A stretch of 64,000 bases of DNA, from the NCBI GenBank assembly GCA_963920665.1, contig OY987268.1, forward strand, positions 11,596,501 through 11,660,500, given 5' to 3'. Position numbers and translations under genes: made by a program. This stretch comes from Straminergon stramineum (taxonomy: Eukaryota; Streptophyta; Bryopsida; Hypnales; Calliergonaceae). Of this stretch, positions 24,424 to 37,868 are shown piece after piece (the stretch's first letter is position 1; every line of letters begins with the position of its first letter). Under the pieces are notes generated by a model. The model did not search any database, was not told the DNA's origin, and saw nothing but the letters and a program-made list of their open reading frames with translations.

Positions 24424-25200
24424 GTTTGATTAAGATAGGTTGAATATCTGCTGAATGTTTTGTTTGTTTTTAGGACACAAATGAAACGGAATTTCATTGC
24501 AGAGATAAAATTTCAACGCCTGCCAACTGAACCACAAGTGGCCTGGCAGGAGGAAACAAAGAACAAAGAAAAAAAAGCACAGACCCACTCACATTGTCCA
24601 CCCGACCCAGATCAAAAGCCCAACAAATTTCATTTGTGTCAAAAATAAAAAATAAAAAAAAGCCAGCCAGATTGTTTTTATTGTTTGTCAGTTAACTTTG
24701 GTCTTTGGGAACCAAATTGAAGTTAATAAATTACTCTTTTGTGAGGGACTGCCGGACTGCCCAGTTCAGTTGTGTGGAGTCAATGTATTTAGAGATCTGA
24801 CAAAATGTACGCAAAAGACTGATTGAAGTAATGGAGTACGGGACTCTGAGACCGGACTGGCAAGACAAGAAAATTAATAGCGTAAGTCATTTGTTCGAGA
24901 CATACCATACTGGTAGAGTGGTAGCTGATCTTGGTGATAGGTCTCATCCTTTCAGGGTTAACCCATAAACGACGTTGCTGACGTTTTTGGTCTGATGAAT
25001 GACAAGGAATTTCCCTCCGTAGGACAGAAGTGCAACTATTCATCCTCAGAATCAGGGGTGGAAAGGGGAGATCTTGTACAGTAGTTTGACCCCTCAATGA
25101 ATATTTTTGATTTTTTTTTAAAGTAGATGATGTCACGTGGTTCCAAAAGTGATGATTTTCACGGTTACTAGTCAAGCATTTTTTAAGGCTTAAACATTTA
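24424..25200. other. Moderately GC-rich island, gene content unresolved
   Basis: The sequence between about 24470 and 25140 is clearly richer in G+C than its neighbours, like the genic islands at 7.3-8.5 kb and 12-16 kb. It has open frames of 62 and 128 codons (24460-24648 plus, 24789-25175 minus) with no family I recognise. A GGGTTAACCC palindrome at 24956-24965 may be another TTAA-type terminus. Confidence 0.35.
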
Positions 25201-26798
25201 GCACATAAAGTTTTCTATGTAACCTCTTACCACCCATATGTATGTAAAGAGCTTGTCTTCTTTAATGTAAATACAAATAATGAATGACATTTGAAGCAAG
25301 TGAGGTAGCTCATTGAATTCATTTAGGCAATGTTTTTTTGTTTTTATTTTTGTTTGTTTTTTTGAAAACATTTAGGCAATAGTATGTAGTTGCCTGTATC
25401 TCCTTGCATTATGAAAGACCATTGTTAGTGCTGAAGAGTCTACAAAATCAAAAGATTAAAACTTACGTAAGAACATTCTTCAATGTCAAATAGTTATGAA
25501 TGGTCCTTCACTTCTCTCTAGAAAACACTAATTGTAATCCCTTGCCAGCTTTGCAACTACATAAGTTTGGAGATTACAAAGGAATGATGGTTTGAACTCC
25601 TATTGGAAAAATCACCTACCATCATTGCAAAAAACGCTTGCTAAGTCCAAGTCTTCAAAAATTTGAATTTTGTGGGTTGGTGGTGATAATAAATCTATGG
25701 AATAATTTAGGCCTTGAATGGGAGTTTCACCAACTTTCTACCTAGTTGGGAGGACGCTATTTGTAGTTTAATCCTATTTGAATTGAATTTGACTTTTCTC
25801 TCAAAATATATTATTATTAATTTCACACAATTTTGGAAATTAGTTTTCTCAAAATAATTGGAATGAAACAAAATGGAAAAATTAATGTACTTATTCTTGG
25901 CAAAAATTAGCACAAATCTTTTATCTTTATTATTAAACTCTAAACCTTTTAAATTTTAGATTATTTTAAGTTGAATAACTTAATTTTGGGCTAACTACCT
26001 TTAGTTAGTGATAAAGATGCTTCAATTAGGATTTAAAAAAATTCATTCATCTATCATTTTTTAAAGAGAAAAACAGTAAAGAATTTTTTATATTTTTAAT
26101 TTACAACATTAAATTCAGAAATAAATATGTACCTCAAAAAATTCTTGAACTTTCATTGGTTGATTTTGAGATCTTGTGGTGGTTCTCATTGTACACAATA
26201 TGCAATGAAAATATGAACAAAATGGTTCCAAAACCATGGTGGTTTTACTTATGATGCTTTAGTCACGAGGGCCCCAAAATTCTACAGCTTTATGTCACGC
26301 AAACTCAAAATCAAACCCTATATTTTTCCATCAATTTTTTTTAATTACAAAAAATAAAAATTCTTCGTTGACTAAAGTGCTTACAATTTTTTTTGAAATC
26401 TAGTAATTTCTACAACACATATCAAAGTCACACAAAAAAATGATTGATATAAGATGACAATGATTAGGAGCTTCACCAAAAATAAAAATAAAAATAAAAA
26501 TTAAAAAAAAATTAAAAAAAATAAAAAAAAAATATATATATATATATTATAAACTCAAAGTTACTAAAATTTGCATAAATATGAAAAATTTCAATTGACT
26601 ATAGGAAGACTTTGGAGATTTAATTAATAATTTTAAATTCAAATTTTACTATAGATTTGAAACACAAAGTTCTAAATATGATGTCCATTTGAATTTTATA
26701 TAATATGATTATTGAATGGAAATATTTAACTAAAAAATAATTTTTGAAGTAAATATACCGATATTCATTGGATTTTAGACATTTCTTATATGAAAGTC
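25201..26798. other. AT-rich spacer with an A/T microsatellite
   Basis: A run of AAAAT/TAAAAA units passing into (AT)n occupies about 26480-26550. No gene or RNA is seen. Confidence 0.45.
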
Positions 26799-27372
26799 TT
26801 AACCCCTACACGTCCAGATTCATCTTCAGAATTGACAATTTGAGAAAAATAATTATAAAGTGCTATTTGGAAGAATATTTGGAATTGAAATGCAAATAAA
26901 AGTTGTAGATTGTGATTTGTAGATTCTATCTGTATAGTTAGATTCACCAATGCTATCACCAATATTTTTATATAAATTCTGAAAGAAAAATTCCAAAATT
27001 CCTTCAAAATTCATTGCAAGTAAAATATTATCAATTTTTGAGTAAAATTTTTTGGAATGGATTTGAAATGAGGTTCTCTTTACATGATGATTTTTTGAAA
27101 TTTTTGTGTTCTTCCTATCTATGACCTCATTTTGGCTAATCTAATTTTGAACTAAAGTCAATGTAGTTTGACCACTTCATATACTTGCACATTTGTAATT
27201 TTAGAAAAATATGTACTCTAGTAACACCAAATCCAACCTTTAGATAAGACAAAAACTTGATGATGTATCGTCACAAATTAAAACATCTTTCATCCAAGTA
27301 GTTAGGAGGATGAAATTGGAGTTTCAGTTTGTTCATTGTCCAGAAATGGACATTGACGTGTTCAAGGGTTAA
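26799..27372. mobile_element. TTAA-flanked MITE, 574 bp (element D, copy 2)
   Basis: The left end is TTAA-CCCCTACACGTCCAG and the right end GTTCAAGGG-TTAA. The subterminal word ACACGTC occurs near both ends. The interior matches copy 1 at 23733-24324 throughout. The sequences flanking the TTAA words differ between copies, as expected for independent insertions. Confidence 0.75.
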
Positions 27373-28489
27373 AAACATCATCTACTACAAATGATAAAAA
27401 ACCAAATGCAACACAAGACTTTAGAAATATTTAAATGGTTGTAGTTGACCATTAGATCAACATAAGGGGAAATTTGCAAAAAGTGTGAAATCATCAACTA
27501 GTATAAAGAGGTGTATATAGCCATTATGGGTAATGTAAAATGATAAGTAATATAACTTTGAATTATTATTATATGCACATTTAAAATGCAAGTTTCTTAC
27601 CTTGAAATACCCTTTTTAAAGTTTCATTGAACAATCAAACAAACTCTTTGGTTTAAATTGAAGTGAATATTTTTGTTTGTAGAAATAAAATAAATAAAAT
27701 TTATCTTGAACTATACAATACATTGGCAATGTAACTCTTTGTAGCATCAAAGGGCACTAGCAAATATATACATTTTATTAAATGTAAATAAATAAATAAA
27801 TAAATCAAATATATACAGAGAGAGAGAAATAAAATTTTAAACATGACAGTTGATTTATATTGCATTATCAATTCAATTGATAACATAATTAATAAACAAG
27901 GCAAGATAATTAAAAAATGTATGCATTAATTACATGTAAATTGAAAACCTTCTATTGTGCACTCATCAATCCAATAAATCTATTAAAATTATTGAATTAT
28001 TTGCATCAATGGATTAAAAAAATTCATAAAAATAGAAAGTTGTCCTAAGACTTTGAATTGAACTAAGAATATAGACAAGTTGATGGCCTATACACACCTA
28101 CCATTCAAGCACGTGTATGGCATAAACTTCCAAAGATTCTCAAAGTAAAATAAAAATATCTTTAAATAGAAGGATTAACAATGTTTAAACATTGGGGCTA
28201 TGGTGTTTTCTACGCTACTATTGATGGACAATTTGAATTTTGAATTTTGAAACTTGTAAATGTTAGAATTATGAAATTTAATAATATACAATTATGAAAA
28301 GATTTTAATTTTGAATGAATTTTTTTTTAATGTAGTGGGCTTTCCTTCTCTCCATACTAACAATTAAGACCTATATTAATAAGGTTTTGGACTTTGGAGG
28401 CTTTGCCATTGTTTCATGTCCTACAATTTGTCATGGTTAAATTCCATTTATATATGCATTCGTCTTCTTTGTGACCATGGGATGCTTTT
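27373..28489. other. AT-rich spacer, no gene seen
   Basis: A (TAAA)n run lies at about 27784-27805 and a (GA)n run at 27817-27827. Nothing else is organised. Confidence 0.4.
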
Positions 28490-30130
28490 CAAGCACTATA
28501 GCTAAAAGGAAATGAATTTACAAAGAAAATGGTGGAATGAAGCCATGATAAAAATTATAGAATGAAGCAAGCAACAAAAATAATGGAATTTCAAATTCAC
28601 GAGACTAAAGTTGAAGTCCCTGGTGTTTTTTCAATTGAAGGAATCTACGATCACCTTTGTAGTTTAATTAATTTTATGAAACAAAGGCTAAAAAAATTTG
28701 AAATTAAAAAAAATTAAATATGAGGGTTGAAAGGTTTTTAAGCCAACCAATAGGGTTTGGATCTTTGAGGTTTCTACAGTGACAAATATAAATAGGATCT
28801 GACGTTGGCTATTGGTCAATATACACTTCCAAATTCACCACAATGAGTTCACAGTTACCAAGATTTCCACTTCAACTCAAGTCTAGAGACTTATAACTGT
28901 CAAAAGATGAGGCTATTACCATTGTTTTAAACTTCATTTGCAAGTACCTATCATGAATGTGATTTTTTGTATTGTTTTTTAGAGATATAATTATACGTCT
29001 TCTATTAGTTAAATTTTTTTGGCATTCTTTAGTAAAAAAGACTAAAGTTACCATGAGTTTTGAATGAAAAGAATTCACATTATTCAAATACAATTGATGC
29101 TAAAAAAAATTTTGAAAATTTCTCCTTGGATTTATAATATGGTGTAGAACAATATAGTGCAAATTATCTTACTATGTTACTCTAAAATTAGAAAACAAGT
29201 GCTCTATGGCTTAGTCAATTTTTAGAGTGACCTTTGGGGTTTATGAATTGATAATATAATATCATTTTGTAACCATTCAAAATCACAACTAAGAAAATGG
29301 TGGAATGAAGCTATGACAAAAATAGTGGTATGAAGCCACAACAAAAACAATGGTATTTCAAAGTTACTTGAATGAAATTGAAACCTATAGAAAAGCCAAC
29401 GTCTTTCCAATTGAAGGAATTGAAAAGTTTTTTGAAGGAACCAATTGAAACCTTTGAGGTCCAATTTAATTTTTTAAATAAAGGCTAAATGAATTTGGAG
29501 TCCACATCTATACGGAATTAATTGTCTTTTCAATTGTGGGAGTTGAAAAGTAATTTGAGGGAACCAATAGAAACCCTTGGGGTTTAATTATTTTCCAAAA
29601 TAAAGGTCATAAAAATTGGGATTGGAATTTGGATTAAAAAAATATAAGAGTTGATAGGGTCAAATTTGCACCATAGGGGCTAGATCCTTGGTGTTTTCGT
29701 ATAGACAAATATAGAGTTTAATGTTGGCTATTGGACAACATATGCCTCTCAATTCTAGCATAATGAATTTATAGTTGCCAAGACTTCCATATCAACAAAA
29801 TTCTAAAGACTTTTAATCCCCAAAGGCCAAGTCTATAAATCATTTTCTTAACTTCATTTTGTAAGTATCTAGGAATTTTCTTTTTTATATTCATTTTATT
29901 GAGACATGATTACATGACTTTTATTAGTTGTAAGAATTTTACATTATTTTGGAAAAAATTTGAAATTAATATGAATTTTAAAATAAAAAGTAAAACAATT
30001 GATATTGAATGCAATTGATGCTCTAGAAACTTCAAAATCTCTCCAAGTTTATATTGTAGTGTCAAATATCCTGGTACATATTTTTGATCGTGTCATTCTA
30101 AAATTAGAAAATCAACATTCCATAGTTGCA
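28490..30130. repeat. Direct duplication of a ~0.8-0.9 kb AT-rich unit
   Basis: Unit 1 (about 28490-29220) and unit 2 (about 29290-30130) share landmarks in the same order: AATGGTGGAATGAAGC, TTTTTCAATTGAAGGAAT/CTTTCCAATTGAAGGAAT, GTTGGCTATTGG, CCAAGA.TTCCA, AACTTCATTT.GCAAGTA/TGTAAGTA. Divergence is high and the copies carry different indels, so the duplication is old. No coding sequence is evident. Confidence 0.55.
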
Positions 30131-31069
30131 AATTCATTTTTCACAATTGTTAGTAAGTATTTTTTTTAAATCATATTTTAAGTTGAATTACAAATGATTA
30201 GTTGATGAGTATCAATGAAAAAATGATTTTTCCTAGAAATCTAATGCTTTCTAGGCTTCAATATGTCTAAAAATTCCATTGCTAAAGTATCACAACCCCC
30301 AAATTAGGCTTGAAAGCTTCAATTGAGCATTACTAACACTGTAGAAAGTAGTGAAGCCTTAGTTTTGAATTAATTTTTATTAGTATATTAGTAAACCCTA
30401 GCAAAACCAACCTAAGTCATTTTATAATTTTTCCACACTTGAATAAGTTGCATTGGTGCCTCGAAATATCTCCAAATCTCATTGTTTGCTCTTAAAAACT
30501 TATGGTGGTTCTCGGTGGCTCAAATGTAGATGAAGAACAAACAAACAATGGCTCCTGATAGTTGTGGCTTTATGGATTCATGTTAGGCACCTCAAATGAA
30601 TCCTATAATTGCTAATATATAAAATATCAACTAAGGTAGTTTTGAATGGGAATGAATTTATAAATGAGAATTTTGGTACTTTGAAAATTTAAAAAGTTTA
30701 TATTTTTTGATGTCTTAAACTTGTAATCATGTTGCATAAATAAAGGATAATTATTATTTCAACTCTACGACTATGATGCTCTTTTTATTAGAAGTATCAA
30801 TCAATTTCAAAATTTCAAAATTATGAACTATCTAAATATGAAACTTGCATATTTTCAAATTTATAAAATTGTAACTTGTAATTATATAATGTGTAAATTT
30901 ATAAATTTGTAAAGTTCTTGTTTGTAATTTTGTAAAATTGGAGTTTTCTTAAACTATAATTTTTTTAACTTATTCCAAGGAAGACCTTTAAGTTGAAAAT
31001 GGTTTATCCATTTGGTGATATATATTTGTTTATTGACAAATAGAGGATGTACTAAGTGGAAAGAGTCAC
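30131..31069. other. AT-rich spacer, no gene seen
   Basis: No reading frame, RNA gene or repeat that I can define. Confidence 0.4.
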
Positions 31070-31210
31070 TTAGATACAACTTGACCATGAAGTCATGAGA
31101 CCAAACTATTGAAATGATGAAATGAAGCCACAATATGGCCATGGAATCATGAGACCAAATGACTAATACAATGATATAAAGTCACAACATGGGGATAGAA
31201 TCATAATGCC
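31070..31210. repeat. Short tandem-like repeat, inverted copy of the 3690-3900 unit
   Basis: Two to three diverged units contain GAATCATGAGACCAAA and ATGAAGCCACAA. They abut the left end of the TTAA element at 31215. Confidence 0.5.
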
Positions 31211-31214
31211 CCAC

Positions 31215-32463
31215 TTAACCCCTAAAAGCCCTAGGCCTTTTTGGGTTTAAAAACATCATTGCTTTTGAAGTGTTATAAAATGAAATGTCACTATAGTATA
31301 GAAATCTCAACCAAAAAATCTTACAATGTACATATTGTAGATGATGTGAATCAAATTAGGAGTCATTTGGCCATATAGATTGCAAGATTATAATGTTTTA
31401 GTGTTGGAAAAAGGATGATGAAATTTTCCAAGCAACACATTTGGAAGTGAAATTTGATGTCTTAACCTACTTAGTTGTAAAAACTTTAAACTATAAAGTG
31501 ATTCAAAACCAACATACAAACACATTGGTGAAAGAAAAAATCATTCAACTAACTCATCGTGTCAACAACATGGCTTTGAAATGTCAAAAAATAGCAAGAA
31601 AAGTTACAAAAACACCTCTAAAGTTGAACTTCCTTCTACCAAAATGCTTCTTAGTCACTCATAACTTCTTGGATTGATATGAAATTTTAATTACTCAAAT
31701 TAGACTAATATGGACAACTTTTCCAATAAAAATTATTGGAAATAGATGTTGTATGAAGAAGAAATAGGCCACCAAAGTTCATTGTAATCCAAAAATGTCA
31801 TGATTTTGAATTTCAAATTGCTCCAACAAATTCAAAACATCTTGGATTGACATGAAAAATTCACCACAACAACTAGACTTCAAGGGAAACATAATCCAAT
31901 TTTTTATTTATTGAAATCAAATGTTGGATGAAGGAGATACAAGCCCCCAAAGTTGGAGCCATCAAATGCGATTTGGTGAACTCAAATTAAATCCATGAAC
32001 TTTAATTGGCTTCCAAAAAATCAGTATATTTTGGATTGATCTAAAAATTTTAACACACAAACTAGAAGAGAGAGTGCAAAATTTCCAACAAGTTTTGTTG
32101 AATTTGGACATCATATGCAAAGATACAACACTTTGAATTGGACTTGAAATTATGTGAGAACACTTTTGGTCTCCTTCGGCGATGAGGGTTTACATTTTTT
32201 CATTTGAGAAGTTTTAGAAATTGAATTTCACCTCCAAATGTGTTGCTAGGAAAATTTCAGCATCCTTTTTCAACACTAAAATATTATAATCTTGCAATCT
32301 ATGTGGCCAAATGACTCCAAATTCAATTCAAGTCATGTCTTTTGCATGCACTTCAAGATTTTACAGTTGAGATTTCTATACCTTAGTGACATTTGGATCT
32401 ATAAAACTTCAAGAGCAATGATATTTTTAGACCCAAAAAGGCCTTGGGCTTTTAGAGGTTATT
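31215..32463. mobile_element. TTAA-type element with long inverted ends, 1.25 kb (element B)
   Basis: The left end TTAA-CCCCTAAAAGCCC and the right end (minus strand, AATAACCTCTAAAAGCCC) start inverted repeats of about 240 bp. Shared words include GGCCTTTTTGGGT, then GGAGTCATTTGGCCA, then AGATTGCAAGATTATAAT, then CACATTTGGA.GTGAAATT. The inner segment (about 31440-32190) is a reversed copy of 5020-5620 in element A, so the same core sits in opposite orientations between similar ends. A 78-codon open frame at 31441-31677 has no known domain. It is non-autonomous; the right TTAA has decayed to TTAT. Confidence 0.7.
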
Positions 32464-35400
32464 GACCCTAATTTTTTACATGTCAAGGCTATAGAGGGAA
32501 ATTCTCAAAGAGATGAAATTCCCATATAAGGAGCTTAAGCAAAAAATAACAAAACAAAAAATAATATGACACTCTAAAGAACTTTGACTAGTGGCATTGC
32601 TAAGATTTGGTTAGTATTTTTTTTAAACTACAAGAATAAGAATGTGAGTAACTACAAACATTGATCAAGAAGAAGGGTGACAAGACTAGAAGAGATGCAC
32701 CAAAACAAGACAAAATGAACCAAAAAGCCCTCATTACCATTACATAGAGAGAAATTGGCCAAATTGGCCCAAAAACCCACTAAATGAACCAAATAGCAAG
32801 ATACAACATTCGAAAAGGGATTGTTTGGAGAGAGAAGACGAGGCCTTTTATACCTTGCCTCACAACCCCCTCCCCCTGTTTAACCCCAATATTTTCAGTG
32901 TTTAGGTGCTAATTACTAAAAGCAAGTTAAATTTTTTGCTAGACTAAACTCTATTTTTTGGAGAAAAACTACAGATGCCAAACGAGTGGGCCACTAGCTT
33001 CAAAAGGACCAAATTAGCATAGTTATTTCCTTCACCCTTTTCCAAGGTCATTCGAACTTGTAAAAGTCAACAAATCATCAAAATACAAAACCATCAAATC
33101 CTAGACGAAGGAATTTATATTTTTCAATTTTTTTGACTTGCTAAGAGTGTTCAAAGGGGTTGTTGGAGTAAGTTAAAACTCCTCTTTGACTTTATTTGGA
33201 TGTCATATGTTACCATGACTCCAGTCAATGCTTCAAATTTGTTGAAAATCATTGGGGTTGTCCATTCATGTACTTCTCAATATCAATATCAAAATGCTTT
33301 GAAACTTGTCGGTTAGAATTATTCTACTAAAAATTTCACTCTAATTTTTTATTGGATTCTATTGCAACTTAGATAATTTTAAAGAATTTATCAAAGATTA
33401 TTTAAATGGTTGACCTTCTAAAAAACTAACTTATGCAATTCAAAAAAATACAAAACTTTACATGTGACCTTTAGAAGGTCCTATATACGAAATGAAGGCT
33501 CATATTTTTACTTTGCACTTTTGACAAGAAGGTTTATTTGTAGCTACCTTCTATTGTATTAAGTGAATTGGATATCTTTTGATTGGAACGGAATCTTGAT
33601 GAGCCAATTGTGGCATTGGACTTCAATTTTTTGCTCTTTTATTGCATCTTCCATCAAATTGCCTGAGTTTGGGTTTGCAAGATTAACTTCTAAATTTCTA
33701 CTTCTCCCTTGAAGAGACCAATAACTTTGATTTCTTCTATTATGAGCATTTCAAAATCTAAAGGGGATAGATAAGAAATACTAATACCAATTTTTATCCA
33801 AATTTTGATACACATACTATAGTTTTGAGCTTGGTTGCAATCTAGGAAGGCATTCCGGGCTTCTAAGGGCAAAATACTACATTGGTAAGTACCTTACTAA
33901 TTGCAATTTAACACTCATTAATTAGGATTTTTGTCTTTAAAACCATGATGAAATGCAAAATTGAAGGAAAAAAAAATTGAGTTCAAAGTAACAACCGAGG
34001 GCCTCACCTATGTAAAATATTTCCATGCTTGCTTTTTGTCTTTAGTTCCAACCATGATGGATGGCATAAACACACTCCAAGTTCAATTTGTATATCACAA
34101 GTCAAAGATTAGTATTGCAACAATTTGGGACTCCTAAAAATTGCCTCAAATATTTATTACAAGGACCACACTACAAGGAGCTAGCATCAAGGTTGCAAAA
34201 ATACTCCCATGGGCAATTGCAATATTTATGAAATGAATCAATCTTGTCATTACATGTATAAAAATATAGTCTAGAAGATAATAAATACTTAAAAAAAATT
34301 ATCTGACATTTTTGTGATTTTTTTGTTGCTAGAATACAACTAATTTGAGCTTTGTATGGCATATTAACTTTTGCTCGAGTATCAATGTAAATAAAAATTA
34401 TTTTCTCATATAAACTAATTTGTTTTCCTATTTTTTAAAATTCAATAAATCATGCCAAAAATTGAAATCATAGGTACCAAATTGAACCTTCGATTGTCTC
34501 ACAATGGGACTCTTAGGACTTTAGAGGTTATGGAATTAATCAAAATAGAACAAATCAAAGGTTTTTGAACAAACATCAATAAGTCCAATAATTTTATTTT
34601 ATTTTTGAATTTTTTGAAAGTAGATTTACTAAGTTGCTTGCATTGAGATGGAAGATGTAAGAATCTTATTAGGAATTTTGCAATAATTACCTATCAAATG
34701 CTTATGTTTAGAATTGTGAAGAAACTATTACAAGTATAGTAGGTTTTTGTTGAAAAACAAAATTCAACCTTCAATGATGATTACTTCCAATGGAAGTTGC
34801 TTCATCCATCAGCAAATGTGATCAACTCACCTCTACAACTATTGTGAAATTTACTTCATGCTTTGTTCAAGTTCGTTGTCACACAACATGTTTGTTTTGT
34901 ACAAGAAGGTGACCTATTTTGAGTACCACTCTTTCTAGGTTCCCAAATCCGAGTCATCATACAAGAATTGTTTTTCTTCTGCCAAGGTCTCCTAAGCCAA
35001 AAACATGGGTCCAAAATTTTCAATCTTCAATGGGTATCATGGGTAGCATGGAGAATAATAAAACCTTGGTTTTTATTTTCGTATTTACAATTTTTATTGT
35101 AAAATATTTTAAAATTTAAATAATTTTAAAAAAATCTTTAATTTTTATAAATTTTGATTATTGATTATTTTTAGATTTCTTTGTATATTCTTTGATTATT
35201 TTATTAGAATATACTCTATATAGAGCTAAGGTTTTTTTGTTGCATCATCTTTAAATTCCCATGCTTCTATTTTTTTTTAAATTATGGAAATCAAACTATT
35301 TATCATAAAGGGATAGATTATTCATCTATCTAAAAACATTTTTTTTTCTACAATAAACAACTAGTAGTTAAACACTACATTATAAAATTACATTGCATTA

Positions 35401-37094
35401 ATACTTTTAACATGATAAATTGAAAGTATTATAAGTCAAAATTCAAAACAATTTTTTCATTAAAAGGTGGATTTATATAATAAAATATACAATTCAATAA
35501 ATAAAGTTTCAAAATATTTGTTAGTGATATATACAAAAAAATTCTAAAAGAACATCAATATAAATATTTTAATAAATTTAATAAATTTTTTTTAAATCAA
35601 AGAATTTAAAATATAGATTTGATTTATAAATACAAGTATTAATTTATTAAAAAATAAAATCCAAAATTTCAAATTTTTCTTCATATCTCTAGATTGAACT
35701 ATTCCTTTGTTTATCTTTTTTACAACAAATGGCTAAAGTTCTTTAGAGAATGAATGAACAAACAACCATATGTAAAATTTGAATCATATATGTATTATAA
35801 TCATATTGTAGGTGAAAGGTTAAAATCTTATTGTTTATGAAGGAGAATTTGGAAATGTTTTTTACAAGGTTGGAAGGAAAAATTGATATTTATAAAGAAT
35901 GTTGTTCAAGAAGACAAATAAAGAAATTGATCTATAACTCAATTATATTAGGGTTCTATGGAACTAATGAAGTTTAAGCATTGTAACTTTGAGACTTGAA
36001 GAAAAATTTATGTTTTTGTCTTCTATTTTGATGATATACAATAAGAAAGGTATTACTTTGCTATCAATGATAATTTCCTTCAAAACTTATATTTAATTGA
36101 TTTATTGAATGATGAAATTTTGTAGGTTGATCATTTCCAATCAAACTAAAAGTTTGGTAATTGTGCTAATTATTTCACAAATAATAATATTTTAGAATAT
36201 TATTGCAGTAGTCAAATTTTGAATTTGCATTAAATGGTTAATTCTAATTTGACATAATTTCATTATATTTGTATAAATTTATGTTCATATTCATGATATG
36301 AAACTAGATTAAATATTATGATATAATTTTTTTTATAAGATATAAAACATTCAATTTATGATGTCTTCAAAGGATTTTTATACATTGTATTATCAATCAC
36401 TAGTTCAAATCATTCCACCATAGGGTGAAATTATTTTGGGTTAATTATGTGTTAATTTTAATGCATTTTGTGTTAGCTTTAACATACATTCAATACAAAA
36501 TCATTTGCATCCATGGTAGATATGTCAAATGCTACATCAAAAATACAAATCCTTTGTTTTTAGATAAATATGAAAGCAAGGTTTATTCAATATCCTAATT
36601 TAAAGTCTACAAAACATAAGAATATAACACTATTTTTTGATAATACTAAATGTTGTAATTATGCTATATTATGCAGTAATAGATCAATCTCAACTATATT
36701 AGACTTGGCATGTTGTTACAAATTTGTGTGAAACTTTGTATATTTATGCAAATCATATGGCTCCATATATTTAAATTTCGAATCTAAAACATAAATTTTT
36801 GTTTGGATATTTTTAAATAATACAAACCCTAAATTTTAAAAAAAATGTGGGCCAATCTCATTAGTACCATAAGAAATGAAGTTTACTCCTTATTTAAAAT
36901 GGCAATTAGTCTCACCATTGTCATTGATAACATTGCAATGGCTCATTTGGGATTCAAATCTTAATTGGATAGTTTATTCTACTTTATAATTTTATCTAAT
37001 ATGAATGAAAATACTTGGCTTACATGTCCAAATTCATGTTTTCTTGCCCTACATGTCTAGATCTTGTAAAAGTGCCCTTATATCCATCTTTGTG
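32464..37094. other. Long AT-rich region without a recognisable gene
   Basis: No coding region is supported. At 32860-32880 a GGCCTTTTATA word followed by a C-rich stretch resembles a decayed LTR promoter. At 34502-34527 the words GGACTTTAGAGG-TTAT resemble the right end of another TTAA-type element with no clear left partner. From 35080 to 36900 the sequence is almost purely A/T. Confidence 0.4.
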
Positions 37095-37480
37095 AATTTT
37101 TCAATCATTTCAAAAACATCACCATTGATCCCATCATCCCAAAGTTGAAAAGATTTTATATTCAAGGTATAAGTACCAATGATCCTAGAATTGCTTCAGG
37201 GAAATTAGCCAGATGTTCATTTTTGGAAGATTTTTTTGAATTTAACATTGAGGGCATGAAGAAATTATGTAGAAACTGAACAAAATTTAGCCACTTTTGG
37301 GATCGCTGATAAGTACTTAAGAAATTAAATTCTTTATATTTATTGTAGAAATCTATCATTTCAAAAATCTCACCATTGATCCCATCATCCCAAAATTGTA
37401 AAGATTTATATTCAAGGGAGAAGTATTTAAAAAATTAAATTCTTTATATTTATTGTAGAAATTTATCATTCGAGCATCCA
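37095..37480. repeat. Imperfect direct duplication with coding-like minus-strand translation
   Basis: The block TCACCATTGATCCCATCATC is present at 37121 and 37369, and AAATTAAATTCTTTATATTT at about 37322 and 37432. Read on the minus strand, both copies translate to FGMMGSMV and YNKYKEFNFL, with an 80-residue continuation after one copy. This suggests a duplicated fragment of an unidentified coding sequence, now broken. Confidence 0.4.
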
Positions 37481-37868
37481 CAATTTTTTTAAACAAGGTA
37501 AAGGAATTGTTATATAAGTTTGAAATCACAATATACACAATATATTTGATTTATTTCAGAATATATGATGTACAATAGATGTTTTCATAATTATAATTTA
37601 TTTTTTAATTCAAATATGAAATTAAAAACTAATGATTAAAATCCTTAATTTCATGTATATTTATAATTGGACTTAGTTTCCCTCAATGTTATTACATCCA
37701 ACTTAGTGGAAAATTTAATAGATAGATATTAATAGTATATACTTGAAATTTATAACAATGTATTTTTCTAAAATTTCCTAAAAATCAAAATTTCATTATA
37801 CATTAAAGACTCTCTTTGTGTTCCATTTATCTCTATATTTTTTCTTGTTATTTTTTGTAATTGTTCTT

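Noticed and set aside
24789..25175. 128-codon minus-strand frame
   Set aside because: No recognisable domain and no flanking exon structure; the TTAACCC palindrome inside it suggests repeat-derived sequence. Listed only as part of an unresolved island.
32881..34527. A ninth TTAA element between TTAACCCCAATAT (32881) and TTTAGAGG-TTAT (34527)
   Set aside because: The termini do not match each other beyond a few bases and the interior matches no family member.
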